Shown: positions 17,255 to 27,729 of the stretch, one piece after another
Position numbering within the stretch: the stretch's first letter is position 1
How the letters are laid out: each line of letters begins with the position of its first letter
NCBI GenBank assembly: GCA_007694035.1
Contig: RECM01000197.1
Span: 1-62,348 of the forward strand
From: Balneolaceae bacterium
Lineage (GTDB): Bacteria; Bacteroidota; Rhodothermia; Balneolales; Cyclonatronaceae
Length of the DNA: 62,348 bases
Direction of reading: 5' to 3'
The notes under the pieces: model-generated
What the model was told of the DNA's origin: nothing
Database searches by the model: none
What the model saw: only the letters and a program-made list of their open reading frames with translations
Translations under genes and position numbers: made by a program

Positions 17255-19444
17255 ATGCTTATGAACTTTTCCCGGCACCTCCACATAGCGGCCTTCATGA
17301 TCCTGTTCCTGAATATGTTATCCTGCGATTCATCGCAGAAGCACATTCGGGATGCGGTTACTGATGACACTTATACCGTCGAGTTTGATGCCCTGAATGA
17401 TTATCTGAGAAAAGGCTATTTTGAGCGTGCCGATTCACTCATTCTCAAACTCACTGATCTTGCCCGGCAGACCGGCGATGATCAGTTGCGGATACGGGCC
17501 CTGTTAATGAAGGCCGAGATTCACCAGAATCTGAGGCAGGCCCAATCCGGTATTGAACTCATCGAAAATGCCCGGGATCTGATCGGTACATCCGGCACCA
17601 TACGTCAGTCAATCCAGTCAGATATACTGCTGTCGAACCTCTACATGATGGACGGCCGTACCAGTGAAAGCCTCAGGCTTATTGAAACCGCGCTGGATCA
17701 GGCCCGGCAGATCCGAAACAGTGAGCTGATCATGTCTGCCCTTACATCCAAAGCCGTATCCCTTAGTGCAACCTATAACTATGCCGGGGCTCTTGAAACC
17801 TACATTCAGGCTCTCGGGATCTTTGAAGAAGAGGGAGGCGATACCAATCATAAGGCCATTATCATTAACAACATTGGCATGAACTATCACAATGTTGGCA
17901 ATTATGAAGAAGCACTCGACAATTACCGGATTGCATATTCCATAAATCATCAGAACGGAAACCTGAAGGAGCTGGGTACCAATCTGAATAACATGGCCAA
18001 TTCGCTGAAAATACTGGGCCGCCTGGAAGAAGCAGCTGATTCCCTGCTCAGTGCCGTTGCACTCGAGCCAAACGCGAATATGAACAGCAGAATGATCAGG
18101 TATTATTTCAACCTGGGTTCGATTTACGGGAAAGCCGGGAACTACGATCAGGCCGGATATTATCTGCATACTGCCTATGAAGTGAGCCGGGACATGGGTT
18201 TTTTACCCGGTATAATGTATACAGCATCGGGCCTTGCAAGCCTGTACCTTGAAACCGACTCGCTGCATGCGGCAAAACAGTTTGCCGTAATCGCCCGGGA
18301 ACTCGCGGAACAATCCGGCAACCTTGTAATACTGGCTTCCATGTGGGAAGCCTTATCAAAAATTGCAGAAAGTACCGGTGAAACAACAGCGGCCCTTGCC
18401 GCATACAAAGAATTTCATGCATGGTCCGACAGCCTCAATAAACTTACCAATGCCAGGGCTATTGAAGAGGTACGAATTCAAAAGGATGCTTCACTTACAC
18501 AAACCGAAAACGAGCTGTTACGGCGTGAACTCGCCTATAGTGGCGACATAAACCGCAAACAGAACCAGTTGCTCGCCATACTTACCGCCGGTATTGTAAT
18601 TACTATCGTACTTCTGGTGATTGCGTTCAACAGCCGGCGGAAATTGAAGCTGACCTACGAGACACTTGCCAGCCAGTCGGCCGAAATATCCCGTAAAAAC
18701 AGGCAGCTCCAGCAACTCAACCGCGACAACGATACACTGGTAAGTGTGATCGTTCATGATTTGCGGAATCCCCTGTCCGGTTTGCTTGGTGCAATTGAGC
18801 TTGTGCAGATGAATTTGGATTCCGATGCCGAATCGTCTGAGCTGCTTGCCCTGGCATACGATAACGGTAGACGGCTGAAATCCCAGATAGATGAACTGCT
18901 TGAAGTTACATCCATCGATAAAAAGAATATAAATGGTGAGTCTGTTGTGATACCCGTGCAGCCCACCGTACAGGATGTGCTGAAAATTTACCGGCACTCT
19001 GCCGACAAGAAATCGATTTGCATTGAAGAACAGCTGCAGCCGCTGCTGGTGTCAACCCATAAAGATTATCTGGTCAGAATCATAGATAATCTCGTATCCA
19101 ACGCGATCAAATACTCGCCAAAGGGTGCAACTATATCCGTAAATACCTCATTTATCGGGGCAAGCTACTGGCAGCTCGAGGTGCAGGATGAGGGACCCGG
19201 ATTCAATGATTGGGACAAGGAAAATCTGTTCAAGCTATTTGGAAGGCTCTCCGGAAAACCGACCGGAAATGAAGTATCGACAGGGCTTGGCCTTTATACT
19301 GTGAAAATGCTGGTCGACAAACTGAACGGAACAATCTCTCTCGAGAGTGAACCCGGGAAAGGATCAACTTTTATCTGCCGCTTCCCGGGAGTTGTCGATT
19401 CCGCACCCGTGTTCAGCAATACAGCCGATCAGGCCGCTATTTAG
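17255..19444 (+). CDS. TPR-containing sensor histidine kinase, lipoprotein-like N terminus
   Basis: A 729-residue kinase. The N terminus is a lipoprotein-type signal (FMILFLNMLSC), followed by 8-9 tetratricopeptide repeats (about 45-410, e.g. NYEEALDNYRIAYSINHQNG), a coiled segment, a membrane helix (about 440-460, LLAILTAGIVITIVLLVIAF), another coiled coil, HisKA (VIVHDLRNPLSGLLGAIELV) and HATPase_c (NLVSNAIKYSPKG, VQDEGPGF, STGLGLYTVKMLV). This layout, TPR sensor outside and kinase inside, is common in Bacteroidota. No response regulator is adjacent. Start ATG 17255, with a second ATG two codons later possible. Confidence 0.92.
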   Translation: MLMNFSRHLHIAAFMILFLNMLSCDSSQKHIRDAVTDDTYTVEFDALNDYLRKGYFERADSLILKLTDLARQTGDDQLRIRALLMKAEIHQNLRQAQSGIELIENARDLIGTSGTIRQSIQSDILLSNLYMMDGRTSESLRLIETALDQARQIRNSELIMSALTSKAVSLSATYNYAGALETYIQALGIFEEEGGDTNHKAIIINNIGMNYHNVGNYEEALDNYRIAYSINHQNGNLKELGTNLNNMANSLKILGRLEEAADSLLSAVALEPNANMNSRMIRYYFNLGSIYGKAGNYDQAGYYLHTAYEVSRDMGFLPGIMYTASGLASLYLETDSLHAAKQFAVIARELAEQSGNLVILASMWEALSKIAESTGETTAALAAYKEFHAWSDSLNKLTNARAIEEVRIQKDASLTQTENELLRRELAYSGDINRKQNQLLAILTAGIVITIVLLVIAFNSRRKLKLTYETLASQSAEISRKNRQLQQLNRDNDTLVSVIVHDLRNPLSGLLGAIELVQMNLDSDAESSELLALAYDNGRRLKSQIDELLEVTSIDKKNINGESVVIPVQPTVQDVLKIYRHSADKKSICIEEQLQPLLVSTHKDYLVRIIDNLVSNAIKYSPKGATISVNTSFIGASYWQLEVQDEGPGFNDWDKENLFKLFGRLSGKPTGNEVSTGLGLYTVKMLVDKLNGTISLESEPGKGSTFICRFPGVVDSAPVFSNTADQAAI

Positions 19445-19457
19445 CTTTCCGTTGCCA

Positions 19458-20534
19458 TTATTCAACTATGGCACTCAGTTTTTCCAGGTTTTCGGCCAGT
19501 TTAAGCGCCTTTACCACATCCCCGATATTGCCCTTCATGATATCATCCAGGTTATATAGGGTGAGCCCGATCCGGTGGTCGGTTAACCTGCCCTGCGGGA
19601 AATTGTAAGTACGGATTTTCGCGCTCCGGTCGCCGGTCGACACCTGCGATTTTCTTGCGGCGGCCCGTTCCGACCTCAGTTTTTCATACTCGGCTTCATA
19701 GAGCTTTGTGCGAAGCATAACCAGGGCTTTTTCCCTGTTTTTGTGCTGTGAGCGCTCCTCCTGGCAGGTCACTACAACACCCGACGGAACATGCCGTATA
19801 CGCACGGCCGAGTCGGTGGTATTGATGTGCTGACCGCCGGCACCGGTTGCCCGGTACGCTTCGAATTCCAGATCGGCGGGATTAATCTGTATATCGACCT
19901 CCTCAGCTTCGGGAAGCACCGCCACAGTGGCGGCCGATGTGTGTACCCTGCCCTGGGTCTCCGTCTCCGGGACCCTCTGCACCCGGTGTACGCCGCTTTC
20001 GTACTTGAAATTCCCAAAAACCTCCTTGCCGGACAGCTTGAAAATGATCTCCTTAAAACCGCCCTTCCCTGATTCACTCCCGCTAAGGGGTTCCAGGTTC
20101 CAGCCCTTCTGATCGGCAAACCGCCGGTACATATTGTAGAGGTCTCCGGCAAAAATGGCGGCCTCATCGCCACCGGTTCCTGCACGGATTTCCACGATGG
20201 CATTCTTGGTATCTTCCGGGTCGGCAGGAACGATCGCTATCTTGATTTCACTCTCCAGGCTTTCAAGTTCCTCTTCCAGGGAATCCGCCTCCTCCTTTGC
20301 CATTTCAAGCAGTTCCCTGTCTGTTTCTGTCGAGAGCATAACCCTGGCATTTTTCAGATCGCCCCTTACCTTCTTCCACCTTTCGTAGATGGAAATTATA
20401 TCGGAAAGTTCGCTGTGTTCCTTGCTCGTTTCAGCGTATTTTTTGGAGTCATCAAAAATTGAAGGGTCGCTCAGGGCCGTGGTCAGTTCCTCGTAGCGCG
20501 ATTTCAGCTGTTCTAACTTGTTTTCTATATTCAT
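19458..20534 (-). CDS. prfA: Peptide chain release factor 1
   Basis: A 358-residue class I release factor. The catalytic GGQ is in ATGAGGQHINTTDSAVRI, and the stop-codon-recognition tripeptide region reads RVPETETQGR, the PxT type of RF1, which decodes UAA and UAG. Length is normal (355-360). It is transcribed divergently from purK. A TATTTTTG box at 20560-20567 (minus strand) precedes the ATG by about 26 bases. Confidence 0.97.
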   Translation of the reverse strand: MNIENKLEQLKSRYEELTTALSDPSIFDDSKKYAETSKEHSELSDIISIYERWKKVRGDLKNARVMLSTETDRELLEMAKEEADSLEEELESLESEIKIAIVPADPEDTKNAIVEIRAGTGGDEAAIFAGDLYNMYRRFADQKGWNLEPLSGSESGKGGFKEIIFKLSGKEVFGNFKYESGVHRVQRVPETETQGRVHTSAATVAVLPEAEEVDIQINPADLEFEAYRATGAGGQHINTTDSAVRIRHVPSGVVVTCQEERSQHKNREKALVMLRTKLYEAEYEKLRSERAAARKSQVSTGDRSAKIRTYNFPQGRLTDHRIGLTLYNLDDIMKGNIGDVVKALKLAENLEKLSAIVE

Positions 20535-20559
20535 GCCGACTTTTTTTCTGGATGTGCGT

Positions 20560-20567
20560 CAAAAATA
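20560..20567 (-). promoter_or_regulatory. Candidate -7 box for prfA
   Basis: TATTTTTG on the minus strand fits TAnnTTTG; the -33 element is poor. The position would give a leader of roughly 20 bases before the prfA ATG. Confidence 0.35.
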
Positions 20568-20722
20568 CGAATATTTTCAGCTCTCTTTTTAACCGGGTTA
20601 CTAACAAGATAACCCGTTACAAACCTGAAATGAATATATCTGACCAAAAATGCTCCGGCTTTAACGATGTTTATCCATCTGCTGCCGTACAGCCACACAG
20701 AATCTGAACTAATTAACATTTA

Positions 20723-21889
20723 ATGAACCACTCAGTGAATCCGCTTCGCCCCGACTTCAGGCTTGGTTTTATCGGCGGAGGTCAGCTGGCCCGGATGTCG
20801 GCCTACTCGGCTTTCCGGTTCGGCATGCAGGTGGTTGGATACACCGGTACCGGGGTTCCCGAGCCCCTCTCCTTTTCAACGCCCCATATCGAAAAGGGCG
20901 GGCTGAACGATATCCGCGCCCTTTTGCGGTTTGCCGGCGCCTGTGATGTGATTACCCTCGAAAATGAATTCATCGATGCTGACATACTTCTGCAGTTGCG
21001 TGATGAAAGCGGCATCCCCGTCTTCCCTTCACCCGAAAGTTTCCGGCTTATCTCCGACAAAATTACGGAAAAGGAGACCTTCAGCCGGGCCGGGATACCT
21101 GTAGTGCCTTTCAGCAAAATATCAGAACCTGCCGGTATCATTACATTTGCAGGTGAGCATGGCTGGCCGGTTGTCCTCAAATCATCAAAGGGCGGATACG
21201 ACGGGTACGGCAACGTGACCGTTCACAGCGAACCGGAGTGTGATGCCGCTTTCAGGCAGCTTGGTGGCCATGAAGGGCGTGAACTGCTTGCGGAAGCCTT
21301 CATCCCTTTTACAAAAGAGCTGGCAGTAATGGTAGCAAGGAACCACCTGGGCACCTGCGTCTACCCCTGCGTGGAAACGATCCAGGAGAATCATATCTGC
21401 CGAACCGTAATCGCGCCGGCCCCGATTGATCCGGAACTCAGGCAAAAGGCATGTGATCTGGCACTGGCCGCCACCGAAGCCATTGACGGTACCGGGGTGT
21501 TCGGGTATGAGTTTTTTCTGACCGAAAGCGGGGAAATCCTGCTCAACGAATCGGCCCCGCGGCCCCATAATTCGGGCCACTATACCATGGAGGCCTGTGT
21601 AACATCCCAGTTTGAAAACCATGTGCGTACCGTAACCGGCCTGCATCCGGGCAGTTCAGAAATGCGACGCCCAGCCGCGGTAATGGTGAATCTGCTCGGT
21701 CTTTCGAACGGTAAAACCGTCACCCGCAATACGCACGAGCTGATGCAGACACCCGACGCGCATCTGCATATATACGGTAAACTCCTCAGCAAGGCGGGCC
21801 GTAAAATGGGCCACATCACCCTGCTTGGAGACGACATCGACGAAACGTTAACCCGGGCTGCAAGGCTCGCCAAACAGATTGAGTTGTAA
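20723..21889 (+). CDS. purK: N5-carboxyaminoimidazole ribonucleotide synthase
   Basis: A 388-residue ATP-grasp enzyme that makes N5-CAIR from AIR, bicarbonate and ATP in purine synthesis. Marks are the N-terminal Rossmann-like [17 protein letters not shown], the grasp loop [18 protein letters not shown], the ATP/Mg site [19 protein letters not shown] and [15 protein letters not shown]. It is followed after 2 bases by purE, the next enzyme. Start ATG 20723. Confidence 0.97.
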   Translation: MNHSVNPLRPDFRLGFIGGGQLARMSAYSAFRFGMQVVGYTGTGVPEPLSFSTPHIEKGGLNDIRALLRFAGACDVITLENEFIDADILLQLRDESGIPVFPSPESFRLISDKITEKETFSRAGIPVVPFSKISEPAGIITFAGEHGWPVVLKSSKGGYDGYGNVTVHSEPECDAAFRQLGGHEGRELLAEAFIPFTKELAVMVARNHLGTCVYPCVETIQENHICRTVIAPAPIDPELRQKACDLALAATEAIDGTGVFGYEFFLTESGEILLNESAPRPHNSGHYTMEACVTSQFENHVRTVTGLHPGSSEMRRPAAVMVNLLGLSNGKTVTRNTHELMQTPDAHLHIYGKLLSKAGRKMGHITLLGDDIDETLTRAARLAKQIEL

Positions 21890-21891
21890 GT

Positions 21892-22389
21892 ATGAATACA
21901 AAAGAAGAACAGCCCCGGGCCGGCATCATTATGGGAAGCGATTCCGACTGGCCGGTAATGCAGAAAGCCGCTGAAATTCTCGACCATTTTGGTGTGACCT
22001 ACGAGAAGCGGGTCGTTTCAGCCCACCGCACACCCGATCTGATGGCTGAATATGGAAAAAGCGCACGCTCACGCGGCCTTCAGGTCATTATAGCCGGTGC
22101 CGGCGGGGCCGCACATCTTCCCGGCATGACCGCCTCATATACCACACTTCCGGTAATTGGCGTTCCGGTTGAAACCCGGCAGCTCAAAGGCATGGACAGC
22201 CTGCTGTCGATCGTACAGATGCCGCGCGGAATCCCGGTAGCGACTGTGGCTATCAACAACGCTGCCAATGCCGGGCTGCTGGCCGTTCAGATCCTGTCAA
22301 TTTATGATGATTCGCTCGCGGGTAAGCTGGATATTTACCGCAAGCAGATGCATGAAGAATCGGTTGGCAAAAGCGGGAACCTCACTTAA
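21892..22389 (+). CDS. purE: N5-carboxyaminoimidazole ribonucleotide mutase
   Basis: A 165-residue class I PurE converting N5-CAIR to CAIR. Diagnostic segments are [24 protein letters not shown] with the catalytic His, and [16 protein letters not shown]. It is the second gene of the purK-purE pair. Its 3' end overlaps the 3' end of coaX on the other strand by 8 bases. Confidence 0.97.
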   Translation: MNTKEEQPRAGIIMGSDSDWPVMQKAAEILDHFGVTYEKRVVSAHRTPDLMAEYGKSARSRGLQVIIAGAGGAAHLPGMTASYTTLPVIGVPVETRQLKGMDSLLSIVQMPRGIPVATVAINNAANAGLLAVQILSIYDDSLAGKLDIYRKQMHEESVGKSGNLT

Positions 22390-23098
22390 CGGATTCCACC
22401 ATGGATCGCATCCCCTCAAAAACCAGGTCGGGATGTACCGTAACAGCTCCACCCAGATATTTTTTCACGTTAGCGGCATCACCGCCGGTTACCCAAACGC
22501 TGAGGTCGCCGAACTGATCGCGGTACCGCTCAACGATCCATCGTACCGATTGCACAAACAGACCAGTAACGCCCCACTGTATGGCTTCGGTCGTTGATTT
22601 GCCCGGCCAGTGCTCCGGGATTCTGCGCTCGACACCGGGAAGTTCGGGGGCATGAAACTTCAGCGTACTTTCAAGCGCTTTCAGCCCCGGCATGATAACC
22701 CCACCGTGAAAAACACCATGATGATCCATAATATCGACGGTGCAGGCAGAACCCGCATCAATAACGGTAACCGGTTCGCCCCCTGATACCACTCTGGCCC
22801 CCTCGCATGCAAGAACACGGTCAACTCCCAGTGTTTCGGGCGTGAGGTAGTTAATCCGGTTCTTTCCGAAGTCTGATACCGTAATAAAACGCAGATCAGC
22901 CCCGGCACACTGTTCACGTATCACCCGGGTTATATCCTTCCTCACACTGGCAATCCATACGGTTTCGCCTGCCCGGTCGTTGATCAATGAGACCACACTG
23001 GCTGCATCGTCGGGCGAAACACGCAGCAATTCCGTCCAGCTGTTGCCAAGCGGGGTCTTCATTTTTAGATTACTGTTCCCGATATCCAGATATAGCAT
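22382..23098 (-). CDS. coaX: Type III pantothenate kinase
   Basis: A 238-residue CoaX, the first committed enzyme of coenzyme A synthesis, of the ASKHA fold. Visible motifs are [13 protein letters not shown] (phosphate 1), [14 protein letters not shown] (phosphate 2), [15 protein letters not shown] and [15 protein letters not shown]. CoaX normally requires a monovalent cation and is not inhibited by CoA. It is convergent with purE and overlaps it by 8 bases, so the two have no room for separate terminators. Confidence 0.95.
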   Translation of the reverse strand: MLYLDIGNSNLKMKTPLGNSWTELLRVSPDDAASVVSLINDRAGETVWIASVRKDITRVIREQCAGADLRFITVSDFGKNRINYLTPETLGVDRVLACEGARVVSGGEPVTVIDAGSACTVDIMDHHGVFHGGVIMPGLKALESTLKFHAPELPGVERRIPEHWPGKSTTEAIQWGVTGLFVQSVRWIVERYRDQFGDLSVWVTGGDAANVKKYLGGAVTVHPDLVFEGMRSMVESVK

Positions 23099-23205
23099 CA
23101 GTTATATTTTGAATGATGACCGCTCAGGCGTAGTTTCAGTTGGAGTCGATTCAGACTCGGGTATGAAATAAAGAAACGGATTATATCAAGATTAAATGGA
23201 AAAAC

Positions 23206-23928
23206 ATGAACCTTACAGAAAAAATTGCAATTGTTACCGGTGCCAGTAGTGGTATCGGTGCGGAATTCAGCCGGGCGCTTGTCGGCAAAGGTGCCACGGT
23301 GTACGGACTGGCCCGCAGGGGATCCAAACTTGAAGCGATCCGGAAGGAACTTGGGGAGCAGTTTAAACCTGTTGTAATCGACATCACCGATGCCGGGTAT
23401 GTGCAGAACTGGGTAACCTCCACTTTTGTCAAGGGCCTGGTGCCCCACATACTGGTCAACAATGCCGGCACAGGACTTTTCAACAAGGTGGAAGATATGA
23501 CCCTCGACGAATGGCATACAATGATGAACATCAATTTGTCGGGTGTATTTTATATGACCAAATACGTTGTACCTCTGATGAAGTTAAACCCGGACGTTTG
23601 CCATATCATCAATATATCATCGGTTGCGGGGCTCATTGGCAATCCGAGCATCAGCGGGTACAATGCCACCAAATTCGGTGTACGGGGCTTCAGTGAAGCG
23701 CTTATGAAAGAACTGCGGTACGACGGGATCAAGGTCAGCTGCATGTTTCCAGGTTCCATTGCCACCGAATTTTTCGACAAGGCGGGCTCAGAAACACATC
23801 CCAATATGATGATGGGCAGGGATGTGGCCACCGTGCTGATAAACCTGCTGGAACTTCCCGACAATTTCCTGATCGATGAAGTGACCATGAGGCCACTGAA
23901 TCCGAAGCCACCTGAAAAACGGCAATGA
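23206..23928 (+). CDS. Short-chain dehydrogenase/reductase
   Basis: A 240-residue classical SDR. The cofactor loop is TGASSGIGAEFSRALV, followed by NNAG, the catalytic Ser in ISSVAGL and YNATK for the Tyr-Lys pair. ARRGSK after the second strand suggests preference for NADP(H). The substrate cannot be assigned. It overlaps the next gene by 4 bases (ATGA), so the two are translationally coupled. Confidence 0.92.
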   Translation: MNLTEKIAIVTGASSGIGAEFSRALVGKGATVYGLARRGSKLEAIRKELGEQFKPVVIDITDAGYVQNWVTSTFVKGLVPHILVNNAGTGLFNKVEDMTLDEWHTMMNINLSGVFYMTKYVVPLMKLNPDVCHIINISSVAGLIGNPSISGYNATKFGVRGFSEALMKELRYDGIKVSCMFPGSIATEFFDKAGSETHPNMMMGRDVATVLINLLELPDNFLIDEVTMRPLNPKPPEKRQ

Positions 23929-24260
23929 GATACCTTCCCTTATATCTGATTTTAACGGTTCTTCTGTTGGCCTCCTGTTCTGAAAGCAAACCGGATGATC
24001 TCATCGAAAAAGAAGATTTCATCAATCTGCTGGTTGAGTTTGAACTGTTGCGTACTTTCCAGCGGACAGAGGGCGACTCGCTTAGAACGGCCGAAATCAC
24101 CAATGCGGTACTCGACCGTTACGGGATTACGTTCGATCAGTTCGAGCGCAGCAAAGAATTCTACCTGATCGATTCTGAAGAATACCGCCAGCTCTACCGT
24201 GAGGCCATTGAGCAGCTGAATATGGAGATCGGCAGGCTCAGGTCGCCCGATCCGGATTAA
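23925..24260 (+). CDS. DUF4296 lipoprotein
   Basis: A 111-residue protein with a lipoprotein signal (LTVLLLASCSES) and a helical C-terminal part (DFINLLVEFELLRTFQ, FDQFERSKEFYL) typical of DUF4296, a Bacteroidota-group family. Function unknown; an envelope location is inferred from the lipobox. It overlaps the SDR stop by ATGA. Confidence 0.82.
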   Translation: MRYLPLYLILTVLLLASCSESKPDDLIEKEDFINLLVEFELLRTFQRTEGDSLRTAEITNAVLDRYGITFDQFERSKEFYLIDSEEYRQLYREAIEQLNMEIGRLRSPDPD

Positions 24261-24315
24261 CCGGATTCGAAATCCCTACCTGTACCTGCCAAACACCACC
24301 GGCCCGGTCAGGGCA

Positions 24316-26247
24316 TCATCGACGTACCAGTCTGTATCTAACCGGCGACTGGTTTGTATAGCTGATTTTATTCTCTTTCAGCAGCCAGTTCAGCGACAGG
24401 TAAACCGCAGTACTTTCCAGTCCGCTTTTATCCATTATCTCTACAGCCGTGGATGGCCGTTGACTCAAAATACCGGCAATCAGGCCTATCTGTTTATCGT
24501 CCAGGAATTCGGCTTTCCCCTTTTTCATGCAGTTATCGCACATGCCACAGGCTTCCGGGTCCTGCTCTCCGAAATAGACCCGCAGATAGACACTCCGGCA
24601 GGAATCCGTTACGGCATATCCTTTCATATAGTCCAGCTTTTTGAGCAGTATATGCCGGTATTCCTCCGCATCGTGAACGGAAATCGGAAGTTTCGTCTGC
24701 CGGGGTTCGATCAGCCGGGCCAGGGGGTTATCCTTTCTGAATTCAAAATCGAGGATGTGGTCCTGTTTCAGTACTTCAAGTCCCTTCAGCAGCGCATTTG
24801 GTGTAAGGTTCATCCTGGCAGACAGGGGTTTGATTTCCATGAATTCATAACCGTCGCCGGCCACAGGCGGAAACAGCCGGAACATGTTATCTACGAATTC
24901 CTTTTTGGCCTGGTTTGCCATGCTTTCAATAAGGCTGTGAACCCCATCGCGGTCGATGGTAAAATGTACCCCTACCGATGGCTCGTAACCTGTTGCCAGT
25001 TCAATAACCCCGCACCTGTTCAGTACCTTCAGGCCTCCCGAAATCGTACGTTCATCAAGTTTACTTCTTTTTTTCAGCGATTCCATATCAACACTATGCA
25101 TCTGCTGCATGGATGCCCCCGTTGCAATCTGCCAGCTGTCGCAAAGTACCGTATATATCGTTGAGAGAATCGCGTGGTCCGGGTAACTGTCGATGATCGA
25201 TTTTTCCAGGCGCTTGTGATCGGTATCCCGGTAGAGCAACACCGGGAAACTGAGCCCGCCGTCCCTGCCAGCCCGGCCAGCCTCCTGGTAATAGGCTTCA
25301 AGCGATGCCGGCATATCATAGTGTATTACAAATCGGCAATCGGGTTTGTCGATTCCCATCCCGAATGCATTGGTTGCAGCCACAAGCGGTGTTTTCCCGG
25401 TAACCCACCGTTCCTGAATCCTGGCCCTTTCGCCAGACTCTACGCCGGCGTGGTAGGCCTCTGTCTGAATTCCGGTTCCCGTAAGCCATTCCGCCAGTTC
25501 CCGGCAAGCCCTGCGGGTGCCTGCATAGATGAGACCGCTGCCATGCGAGCGTTTGAGATACTGTTGCAGACGCTCCTTTTTACGGGGATGGGTGTCGACC
25601 CACCATTTCAGATTTGGGCGGTCGAAACCGCGGGATATCACATTGGGTTCATTGAATTCCAGTACCGATAGTATGTCGTTCCTAACCTCCGGTGTTGCGG
25701 TGGCCGTAAGGGCCATCCATCGGGGCTCAACTCCGGCCTCGCTCATCGATTGCCGGATTAGCCTGTACGGCGGACGGAAATCATGCCCCCATTCCGAAAT
25801 GCAGTGGGCTTCATCAACAGCAACGAATTCGATATTGAGCCCGGCGGCCATGTTCTGCCACAACGGTGTCTGCAGCCGCTCCGGCGAGCAGTACAGCAAT
25901 TTGTACATCCCGTTACGGGCATTGATGAGGCGCTGCTCCACCTCAAAGCTGCTGATTACGCTGTTGATGCTTGTTGCCGGTATACCTCTTGCCGTAAGCT
26001 GATCTACCTGGTCCTGCATGAGTGCAATGAGCGGTGATATCACAATCGTAAGACCATCCAGCACGGTAGACGGAACCTGGTAACACAGCGATTTGCCGCC
26101 GCCGGTCGGGAACAGCACCAGCGTTTCCCTGCCCTCAAACACCGATTTTACCACATCTTCCTGGCCCGGACGGAATGCATCATAACCCCAGAATTTTTTC
26201 AGATTCTGCCTGGCTTTTACGATCTGATCATCCAAATTCATAGCCAT
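24316..26247 (-). CDS. recQ: ATP-dependent DNA helicase RecQ
   Basis: A 643-residue RecQ-family helicase. Motifs in order: Q/0 region WGYDAFRPGQEDVV, Walker A LFPTGGGKSLCYQ, DEAH-type AVDEAHCISEWGHDFRP, LTATATPEV, and QEAGRAGRDG for motif VI. The zinc-binding cysteines (CRSVYLRVYFG, ACGMCDNCMKKG) lie unusually late, near residues 545-570, after about 190 residues of winged-helix-like sequence; a short winged helix follows them. No separate HRDC domain is recognised. This order fits a Bacteroidota RecQ subfamily. Start ATG 26247 or 26241. Confidence 0.94.
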   Translation of the reverse strand: MAMNLDDQIVKARQNLKKFWGYDAFRPGQEDVVKSVFEGRETLVLFPTGGGKSLCYQVPSTVLDGLTIVISPLIALMQDQVDQLTARGIPATSINSVISSFEVEQRLINARNGMYKLLYCSPERLQTPLWQNMAAGLNIEFVAVDEAHCISEWGHDFRPPYRLIRQSMSEAGVEPRWMALTATATPEVRNDILSVLEFNEPNVISRGFDRPNLKWWVDTHPRKKERLQQYLKRSHGSGLIYAGTRRACRELAEWLTGTGIQTEAYHAGVESGERARIQERWVTGKTPLVAATNAFGMGIDKPDCRFVIHYDMPASLEAYYQEAGRAGRDGGLSFPVLLYRDTDHKRLEKSIIDSYPDHAILSTIYTVLCDSWQIATGASMQQMHSVDMESLKKRSKLDERTISGGLKVLNRCGVIELATGYEPSVGVHFTIDRDGVHSLIESMANQAKKEFVDNMFRLFPPVAGDGYEFMEIKPLSARMNLTPNALLKGLEVLKQDHILDFEFRKDNPLARLIEPRQTKLPISVHDAEEYRHILLKKLDYMKGYAVTDSCRSVYLRVYFGEQDPEACGMCDNCMKKGKAEFLDDKQIGLIAGILSQRPSTAVEIMDKSGLESTAVYLSLNWLLKENKISYTNQSPVRYRLVRR

Positions 26248-26377
26248 CAGCTTATTATTTTATACCATCGCTGCCTTCGACAGTTAAGGCGCACACTGTT
26301 ATGACGCAGTAACTCCGAACACCCGGATTTCCGCAAACCCACTGGATCATTGATTCAGTAAATAACTTGCCATAAGC

Positions 26378-27091
26378 TCATTGCTGAGCCTCAGGGCTGC
26401 CAAATACACGCCGGAGCAGATCTGTTACCCGTTTGGCCGGATCCCTTCGAATCTCGGCCTCTTCCCTTTCAACAAGCAGGAACAGGCCATCCATCGCAGA
26501 TTCTGTGGCGTATCCCACCAGGTCGGGATTTACCTGCCGTACAAGCGGAATCCGGTTATAGGTGCCAATCAGATCACTCCAGTACCGTGTGGCGGCCGTT
26601 TCATTGAGTTTGGATGTTATGACAGGAGTAAACGCCTGTATCAATTCGGCTTCTGTATTAGTTCGGAGGTACATGGTTGCGGCATTGGATTCACCCTGCA
26701 GGATTTCAAGACCATCGCGGATTGTCATATTCCTCACAGCATTCACAAATATCGGAGCAGCTTCGCGGGCGGCCAGTTCGGCGGAGCGGTTAAGGCTCGT
26801 CACAAAATCGTCGACCAGGTGCCCAAAGCCAAGATCCCGTAACTGCTTATCGACAAATGAAGCCTCTTCGGGGAACCTGATAAAAAGATCGGCATTGTTC
26901 AGATAGCCCCCTTCCCTTGATGCGGTTACCGCAGCATTTTGCGCAGATACTTCCAGGGCTTGCTTCAGTCCGTTAATAATTTCAGCCTGTGTGAGCGGGC
27001 GCGGCCCGGTATTCTGCTCCAGCAGATCTTCCAGACCAGCACAGGATACCGTCAATAATAGCAGTGTAATAACAGTAAATGATCGTCGCAT
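26378..27091 (-). CDS. DUF4197 lipoprotein
   Basis: A 237-residue protein with lipoprotein signal (ITLLLLTVSCAG) and the DUF4197 body (GLKQALEVSAQNAAVTASRE, MTIRDGLEILQGESNAATMYL, GYATESAMDGLFLLVEREE, LLRRVFG). The family is widespread in Bacteroidota and Proteobacteria but without a known role. It is monocistronic. Confidence 0.88.
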   Translation of the reverse strand: MRRSFTVITLLLLTVSCAGLEDLLEQNTGPRPLTQAEIINGLKQALEVSAQNAAVTASREGGYLNNADLFIRFPEEASFVDKQLRDLGFGHLVDDFVTSLNRSAELAAREAAPIFVNAVRNMTIRDGLEILQGESNAATMYLRTNTEAELIQAFTPVITSKLNETAATRYWSDLIGTYNRIPLVRQVNPDLVGYATESAMDGLFLLVEREEAEIRRDPAKRVTDLLRRVFGSPEAQQ

Positions 27092-27729
27092 AACTTAGAT
27101 AATTGGTAATTAAAATTCCGTTTGCCAAAAGATACCCCGCTGATTTCAATTCCGCACTATGTAACATCCACCGATAAGTACAAGCCGGGTTTATGCAGAT
27201 TTAACATTCTTAACCTGCTATACAAAATCCTGAATCCAATAAGAAGCATACAACAGTCCAAAATCAGGGTTGGATCAAAAACAGGGATAACCGTTAACGA
27301 AACACTACCGGCATTTTTAGGTTAATTTGCATAGCAAACAGCGGTGCAGAATAATACCCCGGTAATGCCTTAACAGGTCTGAACCAAATACCAGACTTGT
27401 TTTTACCCAATTATACAGAGCTTCCCCGCATGGGTATAAAAAAAATTCCACTAACTGCGGAACACAGCAGAAAAAATCAGGTAATACCTATTAATTAAAA
27501 AACTCTCATAAATAACGCTGATTGATCTGTGAGTTGTGTACGTTCCGAATTTAAAATTAAATTTTCTTAATTTTTTTAGGGTATTCGCAGATATAATGCG
27601 TAACAAGTTGGGAGTCAGTTACTCATTAATAATAAGTAATCAGACAGGAATCGCGGGAAACTCTGAAGTACGAAGCAAATCTGGCTGGTTATCAGTATGA
27701 ACGAAAAATAAACCTGGTTTGAGGGAAAT
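27092..27729. other. Long AT-rich intergenic region
   Basis: A 638-base divergent spacer between the DUF4197 gene and the TPR gene. It has no supported ORF. It contains TATAAT-like sequence near 27592 and GAGGG 5 bases before the ATG at 27730; a promoter for the TPR gene is expected but I cannot fix it. Confidence 0.4.

Noticed and set aside
24460-25164. 234-codon plus-strand ORF inside recQ
   Set aside because: Antisense shadow of the helicase zinc-binding region.
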